The notes beneath the pieces were generated by a model, which ran no database searches, was not told the origin of the DNA, and saw only the letters and a list, made by a program, of their open reading frames with translations. DNA of 64,000 nucleotides, from the NCBI GenBank assembly GCA_037176725.1, contig JAZBRS010000060.1, positions 53,968,001 to 54,032,000 on the forward strand, in the 5' to 3' direction. Shown here piece after piece: positions 35,005 through 48,000 of the stretch (its first letter is position 1; each line of letters opens with the position of its first letter). The DNA comes from Posidonia oceanica (lineage: Eukaryota; Streptophyta; Magnoliopsida; Alismatales; Posidoniaceae). A program made the position numbers and the translations under genes.

Positions 35005-38000
35005 CTACTGATAGTACTTCTTGAGGTAGCACACGTTGATCGGCTCAGACTGCTCGACCTGGTCCATGTCCTCAAGAGTTACTGCGCCGCCTGAGAAGAT
35101 CTGCTTAACTACAAAGGGTCCGCGCCAATTAGGTCAGAATTTGCCCCGACCGTCCGGTAGATGAATGGCACGTAGAACAAGATCTCCGGGCTGGAAGCTT
35201 CTGGGCCGGACTTTCTTCAAGAATGCTCTAGCCATTCGCTTCTGATAACAATGAGCATTGTGCATGGCTTGTAGTCTGTGCTCATCAATCAGATTCAGTT
35301 GGACGCAGCGGTCTTCGACCCATTCTGCCTCTTCCAACTCAGCTTCTCGCAAGATTCGCAGCGAGGGGATCTCCACTTCAACAGGCAATACAGCTTCCAT
35401 GCCGTACACCAGCGAGTACGGGGTGGCTCCTGTCGAGGTCCGGATTGATGTCCTGTACGCCTAGAGTGCGTACGGGAGCTGATCGTGCCAATCCTTGTGG
35501 GTTTCTGCCATCTTCTTTATGATCTTGATGATGTTCTTGTTGGCAGACTCCACTGCTCCATTCATCTGAGGCCGATATGGTGAGGAGCGGTGATGCTTGA
35601 TCCTGAAATTCTGTAGGAACTCCTCAGTTCTTTTGACAATGAAGTTCGTGCCATTATCAGAGATGATGGAGTGAGGGACCCCGTACCGGGCAACGATGTT
35701 GTTTCTGATGAACTTTTCAGTTGCCACTGCGGTGACTGTCCTGTAGGAAGCTGCTTCCACCCACTTAGTGAAGTAGTCTATTGCCACCATGATGAAGCGA
35801 TGGCCATTTGAAGCAGCGGGGTGTATTGCGCCAATGACGTCGATCCCCCAAGTGGAGAAAGGCCATGGCGAGGACATGTTGTGCAGCTGATGAGGGGGGG
35901 CCTTGATGAAATTGCCATGGATCTGACAGTTGTGGCATTTACGCACGAAACGGCAGCAGTCTGCTTCCATGGTTTGCCAGAAATACCCTTGGAGCATGAT
36001 CTTCTTGGCTAAGAGGACGCCGTTCATGTGCGGGCCACAGGTCCCGGCATGCACTTGAAGCATTAGGGTGTCAGCCTCTGGTTTGTCCAAGCAGCGTAAT
36101 AGCATCTGATTGTATGATCTTCTGTACAACTGCCCAGCCCCCAGTACATACTTTGACGCCAGACGCGCCAAAGTTCTCTTATCTTCTGCAGTGGCGTCAG
36201 ATGGGACGCTACCGGATTCCAGGAATGCTTTGATATCATGATACCATGGCGGCTCCGCCGTCGGATCTGCTTCCTCTATATTCATGCAATGGGCAGGCTC
36301 CTCAATGCAGGTGACTGACACATCCACCATGCTGTTCTCTGGTATGCTGAGCCAAGAAGCCAAGGTCGCTAATGCGTCCGCATACGCATTCTTTGCCCTG
36401 TTCATGTATGTGAAGTCAATGCTCTTGAACTCTTCTATTAGCCTCAGCAAACATTCGTGATATGGCACGAGCTTGGGGTCTTTCGTCTTCCAGTCGCCAT
36501 TCACCTGAGAGATTACCAACATGGCATCACCGTGCACGTGCAACTTCTGTGCTTTGTGTTCGAGGGCGACTTTCAAACCCAGGATGCATGCCTCGTATTC
36601 TGCTTCATTGTTTGTGCATGCGAAAGTCAGCTTCCTCGCAAAAGGAATCATTTGTCCATGAGGCGTGGTTAGCACTGCGCCTATGCCCCGACCCTTCTTA
36701 TTGACGGCGCCGTCGAAGTACAGCCGCCACTGCTCTTGCCCTTCAAGGTCTTTCTCTTCTGAGTCCTCCGTCGCAAAAAGAATGTCCTCGTCAGGGAACT
36801 GCATCTGGAGGGGTTGATATTCAGGCAGAGGGAAATCCGCGAGGTGATCCGCCATAGCCTGGCCCTTCATAGACCTCTGTGTGACAAAAGTGATGTCATA
36901 TTGGGACAACAACACCTGCCACTTGACACATCTGCCCACCAGAGCTGGCTTTTGGAAGAGGAACTTGATGGGATCATGCCGGCACAAAAGCTGAACCGGG
37001 TACGCCATCATATAGTGCCTCAGTTTCTGTGCGGCCCAGACGAGAGATAAACAGGTTTTCTCCATCACGCTGTACCTGGCCTCACATTCATTGAACTTTT
37101 TGCTCAGGTAGTAGATGGCGCGCTCTTTCCTGCCAGATTTGTCGTGTTGGCCCAGGACGGCGCCCATGGAATGCTGTGTGGTTGACAAATAGAGGAGCAG
37201 AGGTCTTCCTGGTGTGGGAGGGACCAAGACGGGGGGTTTGACCAGTAGCTGCTTGATCTTCTCAAATGCGGCTTGACATTCTTCATTCCAGTCGATTTGT
37301 GCATTCTTCCTCAGGAGTTTGAAGACGGGCTCGCAGATGGGCGTGAGCTGTGCAATGAAGCGGCTGATGTACTGTAAACGCCCAAGTAGGCCTCGAACCT
37401 CCTTCTCGGTTCTAGGGGGTGGCATCTCCACGATGGCTTTAGCTTTCATCGGGTCCACTTCAATCCCCCTTTGGCTAACAATATAGCCAAGCAGTTTGCC
37501 AGATGAAACCCCGAATACGCACTTGTTGGGGTTAAGCCTTAGTCTGTACTTCCTCAGACGGTCAAAGAGCTTCTTTAGGCAACTAAGGTGATCCTCAGGC
37601 TCCTTGGTCTTCGCGATCATGTCATCCACATAGACCTCCACTTCTTGGTGCATGAGGTCGTGGAAAAGTGTGGTCATGGCCCTCTGATATGTTGCGCCAG
37701 CATTCTTCAACCCAAACGGCATAACCTGATAACAGAAGACCCCCCAGGGGGTGATGAACGAGGTTTTTTCCATGTCTTCTTCTGCCATCTTGATCTGATT
37801 ATAGCCGGAGAAGCCATCCATAAAGGATAGCATCTTGTGGCCCGCGGTATTGTCGACTAGGACGTCAATGTGAGGCAATGGGAAGTCGTCCTTGGGACTC
37901 GCCTTGTTCAGGTCCCTGTAGTCGATACATACCCGGATCCGGCCGTCTTTCTTGGGCACTGGCACGATGTTTGCAAGCCATTCAGGGTAAAGGACGACCT

Positions 38001-38778
38001 TTAAAAAGTTAACGTCAAGCTGCTTCATTATTTCTTCTTTGATCATGAGCAGCCACTGTGGTCGCCATCTTCTCAGTTTCTGCTTTACTAGCTTGGCATC
38101 TGGCTTCAAGGGCAGGTTATGGACCACTATTTCGACGTCCAGGCCGACCATGTCTTCATAAGTCCAGGCGAAGACATCCGCGTACTCCCTCAGGAATGCG
38201 ATGAACTCTATCCTGGCTTGTGGTGATAGCAGGGCACTGATGCGAACTTCTTTGGTTTCTTCAGCTGTGCCGAGGTTAATAGTTTCCGTTTCTTCCTCAA
38301 CATGCAGATTGGGACCTTTTGGGTCGTCGTCATAGGGCCGGAACTCAGGCGATGGGTCATCATTCTCATCTTCGCCTGTATTATCCTCCTCTCCGTACGC
38401 AACAAGTTCCGAGAGAATCTCCTTTTCGAAAGTGGGGTTTGTCACATCGAAGGAGTGCAGGAGTTCTGCTTCTTGACCCTGGTGACGCCTTAGGATGGTC
38501 ACGCCTACCCGAGTGTTTCTGAATCTTCGGTGTGCGACCTCTGCTCTGATGGCTTCTGCTGTCTGCTCTGCTGCTGGTGACACTACTACATGTTCTGCCG
38601 ACACTACTGAAGGCCCTACTGACTCTGCGACTGATGCTGCTGATGATTCCGCCGCTGAAACTTCTGACAACTCTGTCACTGACTCTGCTCTTTGCTCTGT
38701 TACTACTGCTGTGCGACCCGCTGGTGTCTCTTCTTCTGGGTCTGCCAATGTACTTGTGGAAGGCATATGCCGTACAAG
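35005..38778 (-). pseudogene. pol of element 2: RT, RNase H, second RNase H, integrase
   Basis: Same frame as gag-protease, after a TGA at 38,781-38,779. Domains in order: acidic linker; reverse transcriptase (KKDGRIRVCIDYRDLNK near 38,000; catalytic YVDD at 37,632-37,621); a native RNase H (37,230-36,840) that has lost the usual Asp of its first motif (LYLSTTQHS) but ends with KGQAMADHLADF; a second, archaeal-type RNase H with FDGA (36,715), NNEAEYEA, HGDAM and NAYADALA; integrase with zinc-binding H/H/C/C (HAGTCGPH...CHNCQ, 36,060-35,935) and D,D,E core (DYFTKW, SDNGTNF, NGAVESANKN, 35,870-35,540). A stop TAG at 35,463-35,461 replaces the Trp expected after YAL, and TGA at 35,136-35,134 replaces Arg. 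The frame ends with LKKYYQ at 35,005. Both stops need single transitions only. Confidence 0.92.
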
Positions 38779-41700
38779 TCATCTGGACCCACCCCCGGCT
38801 TGAAGAGTAATGAGCTCGTCGGGTCTGAGAGAGTCCGACATCATTGAACTTCCTTCCAGAGCCATGATGGAGGTGGAGTCCTCTCGCAGAGGAGGATCCG
38901 TAACTACGGCTTTTCCTTTCCTTTCTGCGGCTTGGTGTCGTGCCAAGTCTTCTACTATGGATTCGAGCTGTTCTTGGTAAAGCAGCTCCAGATCCGACAT
39001 CCATGAATCGACTTGGGCTTCTACTGCCCCTTCTTCTCCCTCATCTGGGGGTGAATCAACATAGTAGGTGCCGAGGGCCTGGGGCACTGGCTCGGCTACG
39101 AGATGGATTGCTGTTTCTGGTACTTGCATCCTCTGACTCACGGGCGCGCCTGATTGCGACTGTCCCGGCAAGGGAGACCCCGATGGTCTAGTCAGAGGGA
39201 TTGCAGATGGATATGCTGCCAGAGTGACTGCTGCTGTTAGAGGATGGGCGGAAGTGTTCTCTTGAAGGCCCGAGGGCCGGGAGACCGCGATGCTCAGCTG
39301 GTTCTCCGTGACTGATGATGATGATGAGAGCGCGGCCTCCGATGCCATAGGATCTGGCCATGAAAGTCGCCGGTCTGCGGCAAGGGGGAGTGTGACTGAC
39401 TGAACCGGCTGTACTGCTTGAGATGCGGCTTCTGAAAAGGGCTGAGCCGTGCTACTGACTGAACTTAGCGATTGACCTTTCTGCGAAGGTGGTAGTTGCA
39501 CTGATGCGACAACGGTTGCATGCGAACTGACTGACTGTGCTTGAGCTGGTGCTGATGGTGCTGAAGTTGGTACTGATGACGCTGACAAGACTGTGGGAAC
39601 ATCAGAGACTGTCAAATCTGTCAAAGGCTCTACCAAGACTGCTGCTTCATGATCCTCGGAAGGAGTGGCCAGATAAACCGACTGATGTGCTGTTGCATTG
39701 AGCTGGCTTTCACTGCAAGTCTGAACTGCCCCTGTTGTGCCCGACTGTTCCTCATCCGAGTAATAGTCCTCAACGCAGACCCAGTCCTCCTCCGGTGGCG
39801 GAGGGCTTTGACACGGCTCCGATGGCACTACGGCTTGAACTGCGCTTGAGTCCAGGATACCTGCGCTCGTGAAATTGGCCAAGCTCCGAGGTATGACCAT
39901 TCTCTGATTCTTTGCTTGTGGGCGCTTGCCTTTGTCGGAGTGAGGGTCGTAACCTAGACCCTCGTTGTCTCTTCGTTCTTCCGCCAGGATTGGTTCAGCG
40001 ATTCCTTGGCCATGTCGCCCGAGCGGTGTCCCTTTGACGTAGCCCCATCTATGACAAACGTTCTCGACCATCCGAAAGGGGTTGTTGTGAACGGCCAAGG
40101 AGTTGACACGTTCAAGATCTGGCAAAAAGTTAACCGGCTCGCACCGATTAACGCGATACAAAGCGTTCGAGAGATCAGGGTCAAAGGGGACAGTCCGCGA
40201 AGAGATAGAGGAAACCGCCTCGATCCGCTCCTTCTCAAAATTCTCCGCCATGACAACGATGACATCGTCACCTCGGCGGAACTTGATCATGCGATGGAGG
40301 GTCGAGGGGATAACCTGATGCTTGTGGAGCCAAGGGCGCCCAAGCAGAAGGTTGAAGTTCGGTTCCAAGTCGACGACGTAGAATTTCACATCGAATGTGA
40401 CCGGGCCAATGGTAAGAGGAATAATCAAAATCCCTAGAGCGTCGTGGTGAGTGTTATCGAAAGCTGTCATTCCCTTTACAGCTGGCGTAATGTCCTCGGC
40501 CTTGAATCCGAGCTTGGTTGCTGTTCGCAAGGGACAGACGTTAAGGCCTGACCCATTATCGACCAGTGCAAGGGGAATGCGAAAGTTCTTGTACTGCACC
40601 GTGACAAACAAGGGTTGATTGTGATTAATCCCCGCCGGAGGCAGCTCATCACTCGTGAAAGTGATGACCTGGGGCTCCGCGATCATTCCGACCATGCTTT
40701 CCAAGGCGGCGGGCTCTATGGCTTGGGACACACGGGCGGCTTGGAACACGCGAAGGAAAGCTTCGCGGTGCTCAGCCGAGGTGTGTATCAGGTCCCAGAT
40801 GGATATGTCGGCTTTAACTTTTTTGAGCTGGGATGTGATGTCGGCTTTAGGCTGGCATTTCTTGGTGGCAGGTGGTGCAGTTGTGGGGACAGGTTCAGCT
40901 ATGGTGGGCTCAAGAGGCTGGCTTGAGGGTAGTGGGACTGTAGGCTGGGCTAAGGGCAATGGTATTGCAGGTTGTGGATGACTAGGTCTGGTTACTGGTG
41001 CCGGAGGTCTGTAGACCCTCCCCGATCGCGTCACTTCCGCACACATTTCTGTGGCGTAGCTGTAGGGTACGCGATGGGTATCCCGGGTTAGGTTAATAAC
41101 CACGGGAGCGCATGCGGCGAGCACGAGAGGGGCTACAGGCTGAGGAGGGCATGGGTAGGAGGGTAGTTGGGAAGACAAGCTAGGTGGGGACTGAGGTCTT
41201 GCTAGTAGGTGCACGGGAAGCTCAGGCTGAGGTCTGACTAGGAGATGTATTGGGGCTTGGGCCCGGGAAAGCATGGCGGTTGATGCAGGAGAACGCTCTG
41301 GCCTGGCGCGCGGTCGGATCATATGGACGCCCGACTCGGAACCGGCGATAGCTGCAAGATAGAGAGAGACTGGAAAGGGAGTAGAAACATCATGGATAAG
41401 CTCGGAAGGATCTACCACAGATGTGGGAGACCCAGAAGGAAACAAGGAATGAATTCCTGAGGTTCCTGCGCCTCCTGCATAGGAGTGCTCCGGCAGGGGT
41501 CGGCGGACAACATTAGCTGGGGTAGATGCTGATGCAGGTGCATGAGATAGTGCAGAAGTGGAGGCCTCGTGCGTGTCGATCACAATCGTTCCAGATTCGA
41601 TCAAGTCCTGGATAGCATTCCGGAGAGTGAAACAACTATCAGTCGAATGCCCGACGCTTCGATGAAAGTCGCAGAAAAGGTTTGCCTTAAACCAATGCGG

Positions 41701-43671
41701 TAGTGGGTTTGGTGGCGGGCGAACCTCCGGAAATCGTAGGAGCGACGCAACCTTCGGGAGGACGGCACTGAGCGGTTCCACCAGTGGGGCGAACTTCCGC
41801 TTTTCCATGGGTGGCCGTCTCGGCCTCGGGAATTGTCCTTGCTGAACCGGTGCGGCAGGATAGACCGGTCGAGCGGTGGTAGTGATCTGTGGTGTAGGGT
41901 GTGCCCTAGGTGCAGGTGCGTAATAGATCTGAGGAGGGGCAGGCCGGGACGCCAGACGGACGGGCGCAGCAGGGGAGTCGACGTATGCGACAATGGGCTT
42001 CGGCGGGTCCTTCCTGTTGGGACGATTGCTGTTGAGACTGCTGTTGTTGTTGATGGCGCTGCTGCTACTACCGTCGTTGCTGGTGAGGGCCTGCTTGGCA
42101 AGCACAGAGAGTGCGGGGAAGTTGCCACTCCGCAACGAACTCTCTACGCGCGTGCCAGCTCGGATCAATGCAGTGAAGGTCGTGACGGGTTGGATGCTAA
42201 GCAGAGCTCCAGTAGACGGCTGTGCCCCTTTTATGATGATCTCGATAGACTCCTCGTCGGAGGGCCTATCTCGAACTTGCGAGGCAAGGGCACGCCAGCG
42301 GCCGACGTACTCCCCGAACGGCTCGCCCGGATTCTGCTTGGTTGCGATCAAGTCCGCGCGCTTTGGGACCAGATCGAGGTTGAAGGAGTACTGTTCCAAG
42401 AACGCCTGGCTTAGGTCGTTCCAAGTCTTGATCGTAGCCATGTCAAGCGAAGTGAACCACTTGAGGGCCGGACCAGACAAACTCTTCTGGAACAGGCGGA
42501 TCAGCAACCTCTCGTCCGCCTGGAGTTAGGCGAGATCACCGCAGTACGCCTTCAGATGGGCTATGGGGCAGCCCCTACCATCATACTTCTCGAAGTCCGG
42601 TATTTTGAACTTCAAGGGGAGTATCGCCTCTGGGAAACAGCAGAGGTCTCGGAATTGGTAGGTCTGGTGGTCCGTGCCCTGCACTAGACGCAGTGCCTTC
42701 TCCAGAACATCCATCCTGTTGTTGATGGGGTCTGGAATAGCTGCTACAGGAGATGGGGCAGCGGGGGCAGGGACCACGTATGCCGATTGGGTCGCACCGA
42801 GGTGCTCCTCCGGATCCACCATCACGTCGCCTGGTGACGCAAGGTGATGGCCGGCATACCCGTGCTGTGGTGGAGTGCAAGGAGGGATGCATGTGGAATT
42901 CTGAGCCTGATGCAAAGGGGGAGGATAAACGGTATGCTGTGCGGTGGGTGCAGGATGCTGGAGCATCAGCGGCCGTACCGGGGCGACGCCAGGGGACGGG
43001 CCTGCGAGATACTGTGCTCCCACCAGTCCGAATGACTGGCCACCAGGTGGCGGAGGTGCATGCTGTGTGAGGTGTGGTGCTGATGCAAGAGGCGGAACAC
43101 GTGCCCCCATCGTCGGAACCGTGAGCAGTTGGGACGATGGTCTAGGCGGAAGTGCAGAGTGTAATGCAAGATGTGCGGGAGCAGGCCGCACAGGAACCTC
43201 AGGGACAACAGGAGGGGAAGGAGGGCGGACTGATAGAGCTATACCCTGCAGCCGCTGGATAGTGTCCATCAGTTGCTGGTACTGCTCTTCAGGTGTCCCG
43301 TCAGTGGGAACACTGAATTGCAGTGCCGGCGAGGAACCAGAACCAAGTGATCCGGACTGTCCGGGAGACTGGAATCCTAAGGCGTGAGTCGCCGCAGCAG
43401 AAGGGTCAAAAGTGACAAAACCCTGAGAAGGTGGGGTCAGTGGTGCCTCCCGAACACGTGAAGTGGTCATCAAGATGGACTCGGCGACCGGATCAGGAGG
43501 AACGGGCGTCTGCCACTGTCCCACAGCAAACTGGGGTGCCCCAGACGACAGAGGGGAAAAGCCTGGCGTCACAGAGGGCACAGAGGGGTTAGAAACGGGA
43601 ACCGGAGGGGCCGGAGCGGGAACCACCTCCGAGGCAAGGGTGAGGGGGGTCTCGACAGTGCGCTGGGCCAT
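38779..43671 (-). pseudogene. gag-protease of element 2
   Basis: One frame from ATG 43,671 (Met-Ala-Gln, conserved in all four elements; the frame is open upstream to ATG 43,809). The N-terminus is Pro-rich. Gag core at about 42,620-42,210 (FKIPDFEKYDGRGCP, ALKWFTSLDM, FGEYVGRW) forms the particle shell. A zinc-knuckle-like CDFHRSVGHSTDSC lies near 41,675-41,633. A long Pro/Ser-rich linker leads to the protease with DNGSGLNV (Asp codon at 40,560-40,558) and GRPWLHKHQVIPSTLHRM. The last section is acidic and Ser-rich. TAA at 42,528-42,526 replaces the CAA found in element 1, and TGA at 38,781-38,779 replaces TGG, so the original frame ran on into pol. Its length, about 1,630 codons before pol, is large but usual for Ogre-like elements. 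Confidence 0.92.
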
Positions 43672-44984
43672 TGCTGACCGAGAGCGAGTCAAAACGGGGC
43701 TGCGACGAGGGAAAAGGGGACGGGCTCTACGAGGAGCTATGCTCGCAAAGACAAGTAGCTCAGAAAAAGGGATGGTCGAGCACAGGTGTCTCAGCAGAGA
43801 TGTCAGCAAAGGAGAGACCCGAGCTCTAGCTAAGGAGATCGCTTACTGAACTCTGTTAAAGACACAAGGGGAAACTAGGGTTAGAGAAGAAAGAGATGCA
43901 AAATGCATTATGTTATGGCATGAATGTCATGTATGCTTTCTAGTATGCCCCCCTCACCTAACTAGTGTTTCCTAGCAAGGTTGTCTACTTCGGGTATCCC
44001 TGGGTGTACGGGTCACCGACTCAAGTCAGAAAAGTAGGCTCCCTGTCTAACTCCCGGCCCAAAGCTCAGGTAATGACAGGGTGGTGCGTTGGTGGCCTCT
44101 ACCCCGCCAAAGCGTGGGTGGTACCCTCCACTAACACCGACACGACCCCGGACAAGGGGGGACAGACCGACTGACTCACACCATGCCAAAGCATCGGGGT
44201 GAGAGGCCGGAACCGTCCTTCGCAGACTAGTAGGTGGACTCAGAGGAGAGGAATGCATGTCCTATATGATGCTTATGCAAATGGTTAAAGTCTTTTATCT
44301 TGCGCATTTTATTAACCAAAAGGGAGTGAAGGATTGTTCAGAGTCTCTAGTTGTTCCTAGGAGTTCTTTTACTTGCATTTTTTAGTTAACCATGGGGAGA
44401 GCAAACAAGTTTCTACTATCCTAAGCATGGCAAGTGCGAAAGGGAAGAAAATCAGTCAAGCATGGCAAGCAAACAATCATACAACACAACAAAAGGCAAG
44501 TGTATGGCATGTGCAAGTGTTTGTGAGCATAATGGTGAAGAAAAACATTCATCAAGTCAAAAGGCATGTATGCAAGGTATGTGCGTGCGTAGTGACATAG
44601 CAGGTGTGTAAAAGGAAGCATTCATCATTCAAAAAGCATGTATTATTGCCAAACAAGTACGTAGACATGCAATGTGCGAGAATTAAAGCAATAATAAGCA
44701 AGTAAGGCAAAGAAAATAAAGACAAGTAAGCTGTAAAGGAAGTAAGAGCAGAAGCAAGGAAACAAGTAAATAAACAAGCAAATTAGACAAAACAGAGCAA
44801 GGCAGAGCTAAACTAAGGCGAAAGCAGCCGGAAGGGGGTGCAAAACCTAGGCGAAGTGACCGCGAGGCGACTTGCTAGGAGTTTGCACAGGAAAACGAGC
44901 AAAACAGACAAAGGAAACACCAAGGCAAACAAAGAAAGCAAATCCCAAGCGAGCGAAAGCGGAGGCGAAAGCCGGAGTCTAGTA
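43672..44984 (-). other. 5' UTR of element 2
   Basis: A 3' splice-site-like sequence (TCTTTAACAG) gives an exon start at 43,852, 181 nt before the gag ATG. The conserved leader block lies at about 44,020-44,265. Bases 44,400-44,850 are rich in gcaag words and hold no supported gene. A second, decayed PBS-like unit is at about 44,852. Confidence 0.78.
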
Positions 44985-45002
44985 TCCCCAGCGGAGTCGC
45001 CA
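44985..45002 (-). other. Primer-binding site (PBS), element 2
   Basis: Identical to the PBS of element 1 and again one base from the LTR. It primes first-strand synthesis from a tRNA 3' end. Confidence 0.9.
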
Positions 45003-45003
45003 C

Positions 45004-48000
45004 TGTAGTGATCCCGGTGTTCGGATCGTCCATGCACGATGCCAAAGCTCGCGTGCACCGATCGGAATCAGGCTCACTATAAGCGGCTATGTCCGAGAAG
45101 GAAGACCTAACTCGAAAACATTTAAAAGGGGGAAAAAGGGAAAGAAAAGAAGAAGATAAGACAAAATCGGAGTCGCCACCAAGTCTATTAAATCGGAAGA
45201 CGAGGAAAACCAGGGAAATGCGCGAATAATCACGCAAAACCAAGCAAAAGATGCAAAGCAAAGCAATGCAAAAGAAATAAGATGCAAATGAATGCCAATG
45301 ATGTGACTCGTGCCTAGGACAAGGGCAATATGGTCATTGCGGGCCAAGAGAGGGTAAGGACTCCTGTTACGCGCAGGGAAGGTGTTAGGCACCCCCGACA
45401 CGCCTGAGAATCGGTCTTTCTAGGCTTACGCTCGCATATGCAGGGAAATGCAGACTTTGAATGCCTAAGTGCCAATGAATGCCGGTCTAAATGCTCAAAG
45501 GTGTGCTCTAAGTGATGAAAGACGATGCAAGGAAGTAAACGTGCAATCTAAACGCTCAGCAACGCTGTCCGTGTTCCGAACCGGGCGAAACCTGGCTCGT
45601 GAGAACTCCGGACAGTAAGCATCATCGCCCTATATGCAAATGCAGGCGAAAGAACGAAACAGCGAGAAAACCATGCAATGCAATCGACATGCAAGGGAAA
45701 AACCGCGCAAAACAGTGCGAGGAACGAGACAAGTATGCAAAAGATGCGAGAACAGGGTTGACATGCAAAATGGGGCAAGAAACGGAACAAGGACGCGAAA
45801 ACCGTGCGAGAAAACGAAAGAAGGGCGCGAAACTGGGCAAGAAAACACCAGGGCACGCAAAACGAGACGAGAAGACGAAAGGGTACGCAAAACGGTACAG
45901 GAAAACAAGACTGCGCGCAAAACGAGGCAAGAAATCTAAAGGGCACGCAAAATGGTGCAAGACAAAGAAGCGACGCGCAAAACGGAGCGATAAAGCATGA
46001 TGGCACGCAAAACGAGGCAAAGAAACTAAAAGGCACGCAAAACGGTGCAAGATAGAGAAGTGGCGCGCAAAACGGAGCGAGAAAACTTGAAAACACGCAA
46101 AACGAGGCGAAAGAACTAAAGGGCACGCAAAACGGTGCAAGACAAAGAGGTGGCACGCAAAACGGAGTGAGAAAACTTGGAAATGCGCAAAACGGGGCGA
46201 AAAAACTGAGGGGCACGCAAAACGGTGCGAGAAAACTTGAAAACACGCAAAACGAGGCGAAAAACCTATAGGGCACGCAAAACGGTGCAAGACAAAGAAG
46301 CGGCGCGCAAAACAGAGCGATAAAGCATGATGGCAAGCAAAACGAGGCGAAAAAACCTAAACGGCACGCAAAACGGTGCAAGACAGAGAAGTGGCGCGCA
46401 AGACGGAGCGATAAAACATGATGGCACGCAAAACGAGGCGAAGAAACTAAAAGGCACGCAAAATGGTGCAAGACAAAGAGGCGGCGCGCAAAACGGAGCG
46501 AGAAAACTTGAAAACGCGCGAAACGAGACAAAAAAACCAAAGGGCACGCAAAACGGTGCAAGACAAAGAGGCGGCGCGCAAAAAGGAGCGATAAAACGTG
46601 ATGGCACGCAAAACGAGGCGAAGAAACTAAAAGGCACGCAAAACGGTGCAAATGGCATGCAAAATGAATGCAGTGCAGAAGTTCAGGAAGATATACCTGG
46701 AGATCCGGGAGTCTGATCGGAGATCTGTTTGGTCCATGCTGAAGAGCGCTTCGCTGCGGTCGCCTGGGCAGCTTACTTGAGGAGATCCGACGGTCGGATT
46801 GAAAGATATCGCAACTTCGGAGCGGAAGGACCAGAACAGAAGAGGAGAACAGATCTAAGTGTTCAGGAGGTCCTAAGGGTGTGCTGAAGGTCCTCCCAAG
46901 TGAAGGGGAGTTAAAAGTGCTTAGTGTATGCGAAGGGGAGCTAAAATGCAAGATTAAAATGGATGCGGAATGCATGCAAAGCCAGAAAAGATAAGGAAAA
47001 GGCCATTTGGAAAGAACGGGGGTTTAAAAGTATTTTTTGAAAAAGGGAGGGGCTAAAATGCAAATTTTCCAGAAACAGGGGTTCTAGGGAGTCCGGGAAT
47101 GCAAAAGGAGGGTTTACATGCAATTTTTGCAAACATGGGAGTTAAAATGCAACTTAGGGGTAAAACAGTCTTTTCACATAATTTTTTTAAAAGGTGCAGG
47201 GACCTATGTGTGATTTTCAAATCATGCAGGGTCTGAAAATGCAATTTCATATGGGAAATATATTCTGAAATCATGGTCTGGGGACTAACATGCAATTTTT
47301 AAAAGATGCAGGGTTGAAAATGCAATGTAGTAAGTAAATATGCATGCAAAATAATTACTGTCCATTTAAAATGGACCTAGATGCGAAAATGAAAAATCAG
47401 AAGGGGCAAACATGCAATGCAGTATGCAAAAAATAAAATTAAGACCTAGGTTCTACAGTGCATGGGACCTGAATGCAAAAACAGTAAAATGCAAGGACTT
47501 GGAATGCAATGCAGTATGGTGAAATGCAAGTAAATAAATGAGCTGATTAAGCGCAGGACTTAAGTGCAAAAACTGAAAACAGGAAGACTAAACTACAAAA
47601 TATTAAAGCAGCGCAACACAGTAGATGGATCAACTTGTAAATACTGAAAAATATAAACAGATCATGCAATTTAGCAAAGTATTTAATTAAAAACCAAGCA
47701 GAATAAATGAAATAAGGACTGGAATGTAAAAATGAAAAAACTTAAGACAGATATGTAATATTTACTTAAAAACTTTAGCTAGGATTAAATAAATACACAG
47801 TAACAACTCCGGCGACATGGGCACTGTAGCAGCAAGCTGCCAGCACCCATGAACGCCGGCAGAGGGAGCTTGGAGACGCGGAGACCAGTGGAAGTGCTGC
47901 TCCTGGGGCCGACGGAGGCAGGGCGACGATCGGCGAGGGGCGACGATGCCTGGAACGCGCCGGAATGCCCACCGGAGGTCTGCAGGATTTCTGGAACTCA

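Noticed and set aside
45548..46975. 475-codon minus ORF with Phe/Cys-rich repeats (also 8,046-8,732 and 29,402-30,076)
   Set aside because: It follows the 30-bp LTR array; unit length divisible by three makes open frames on both strands.
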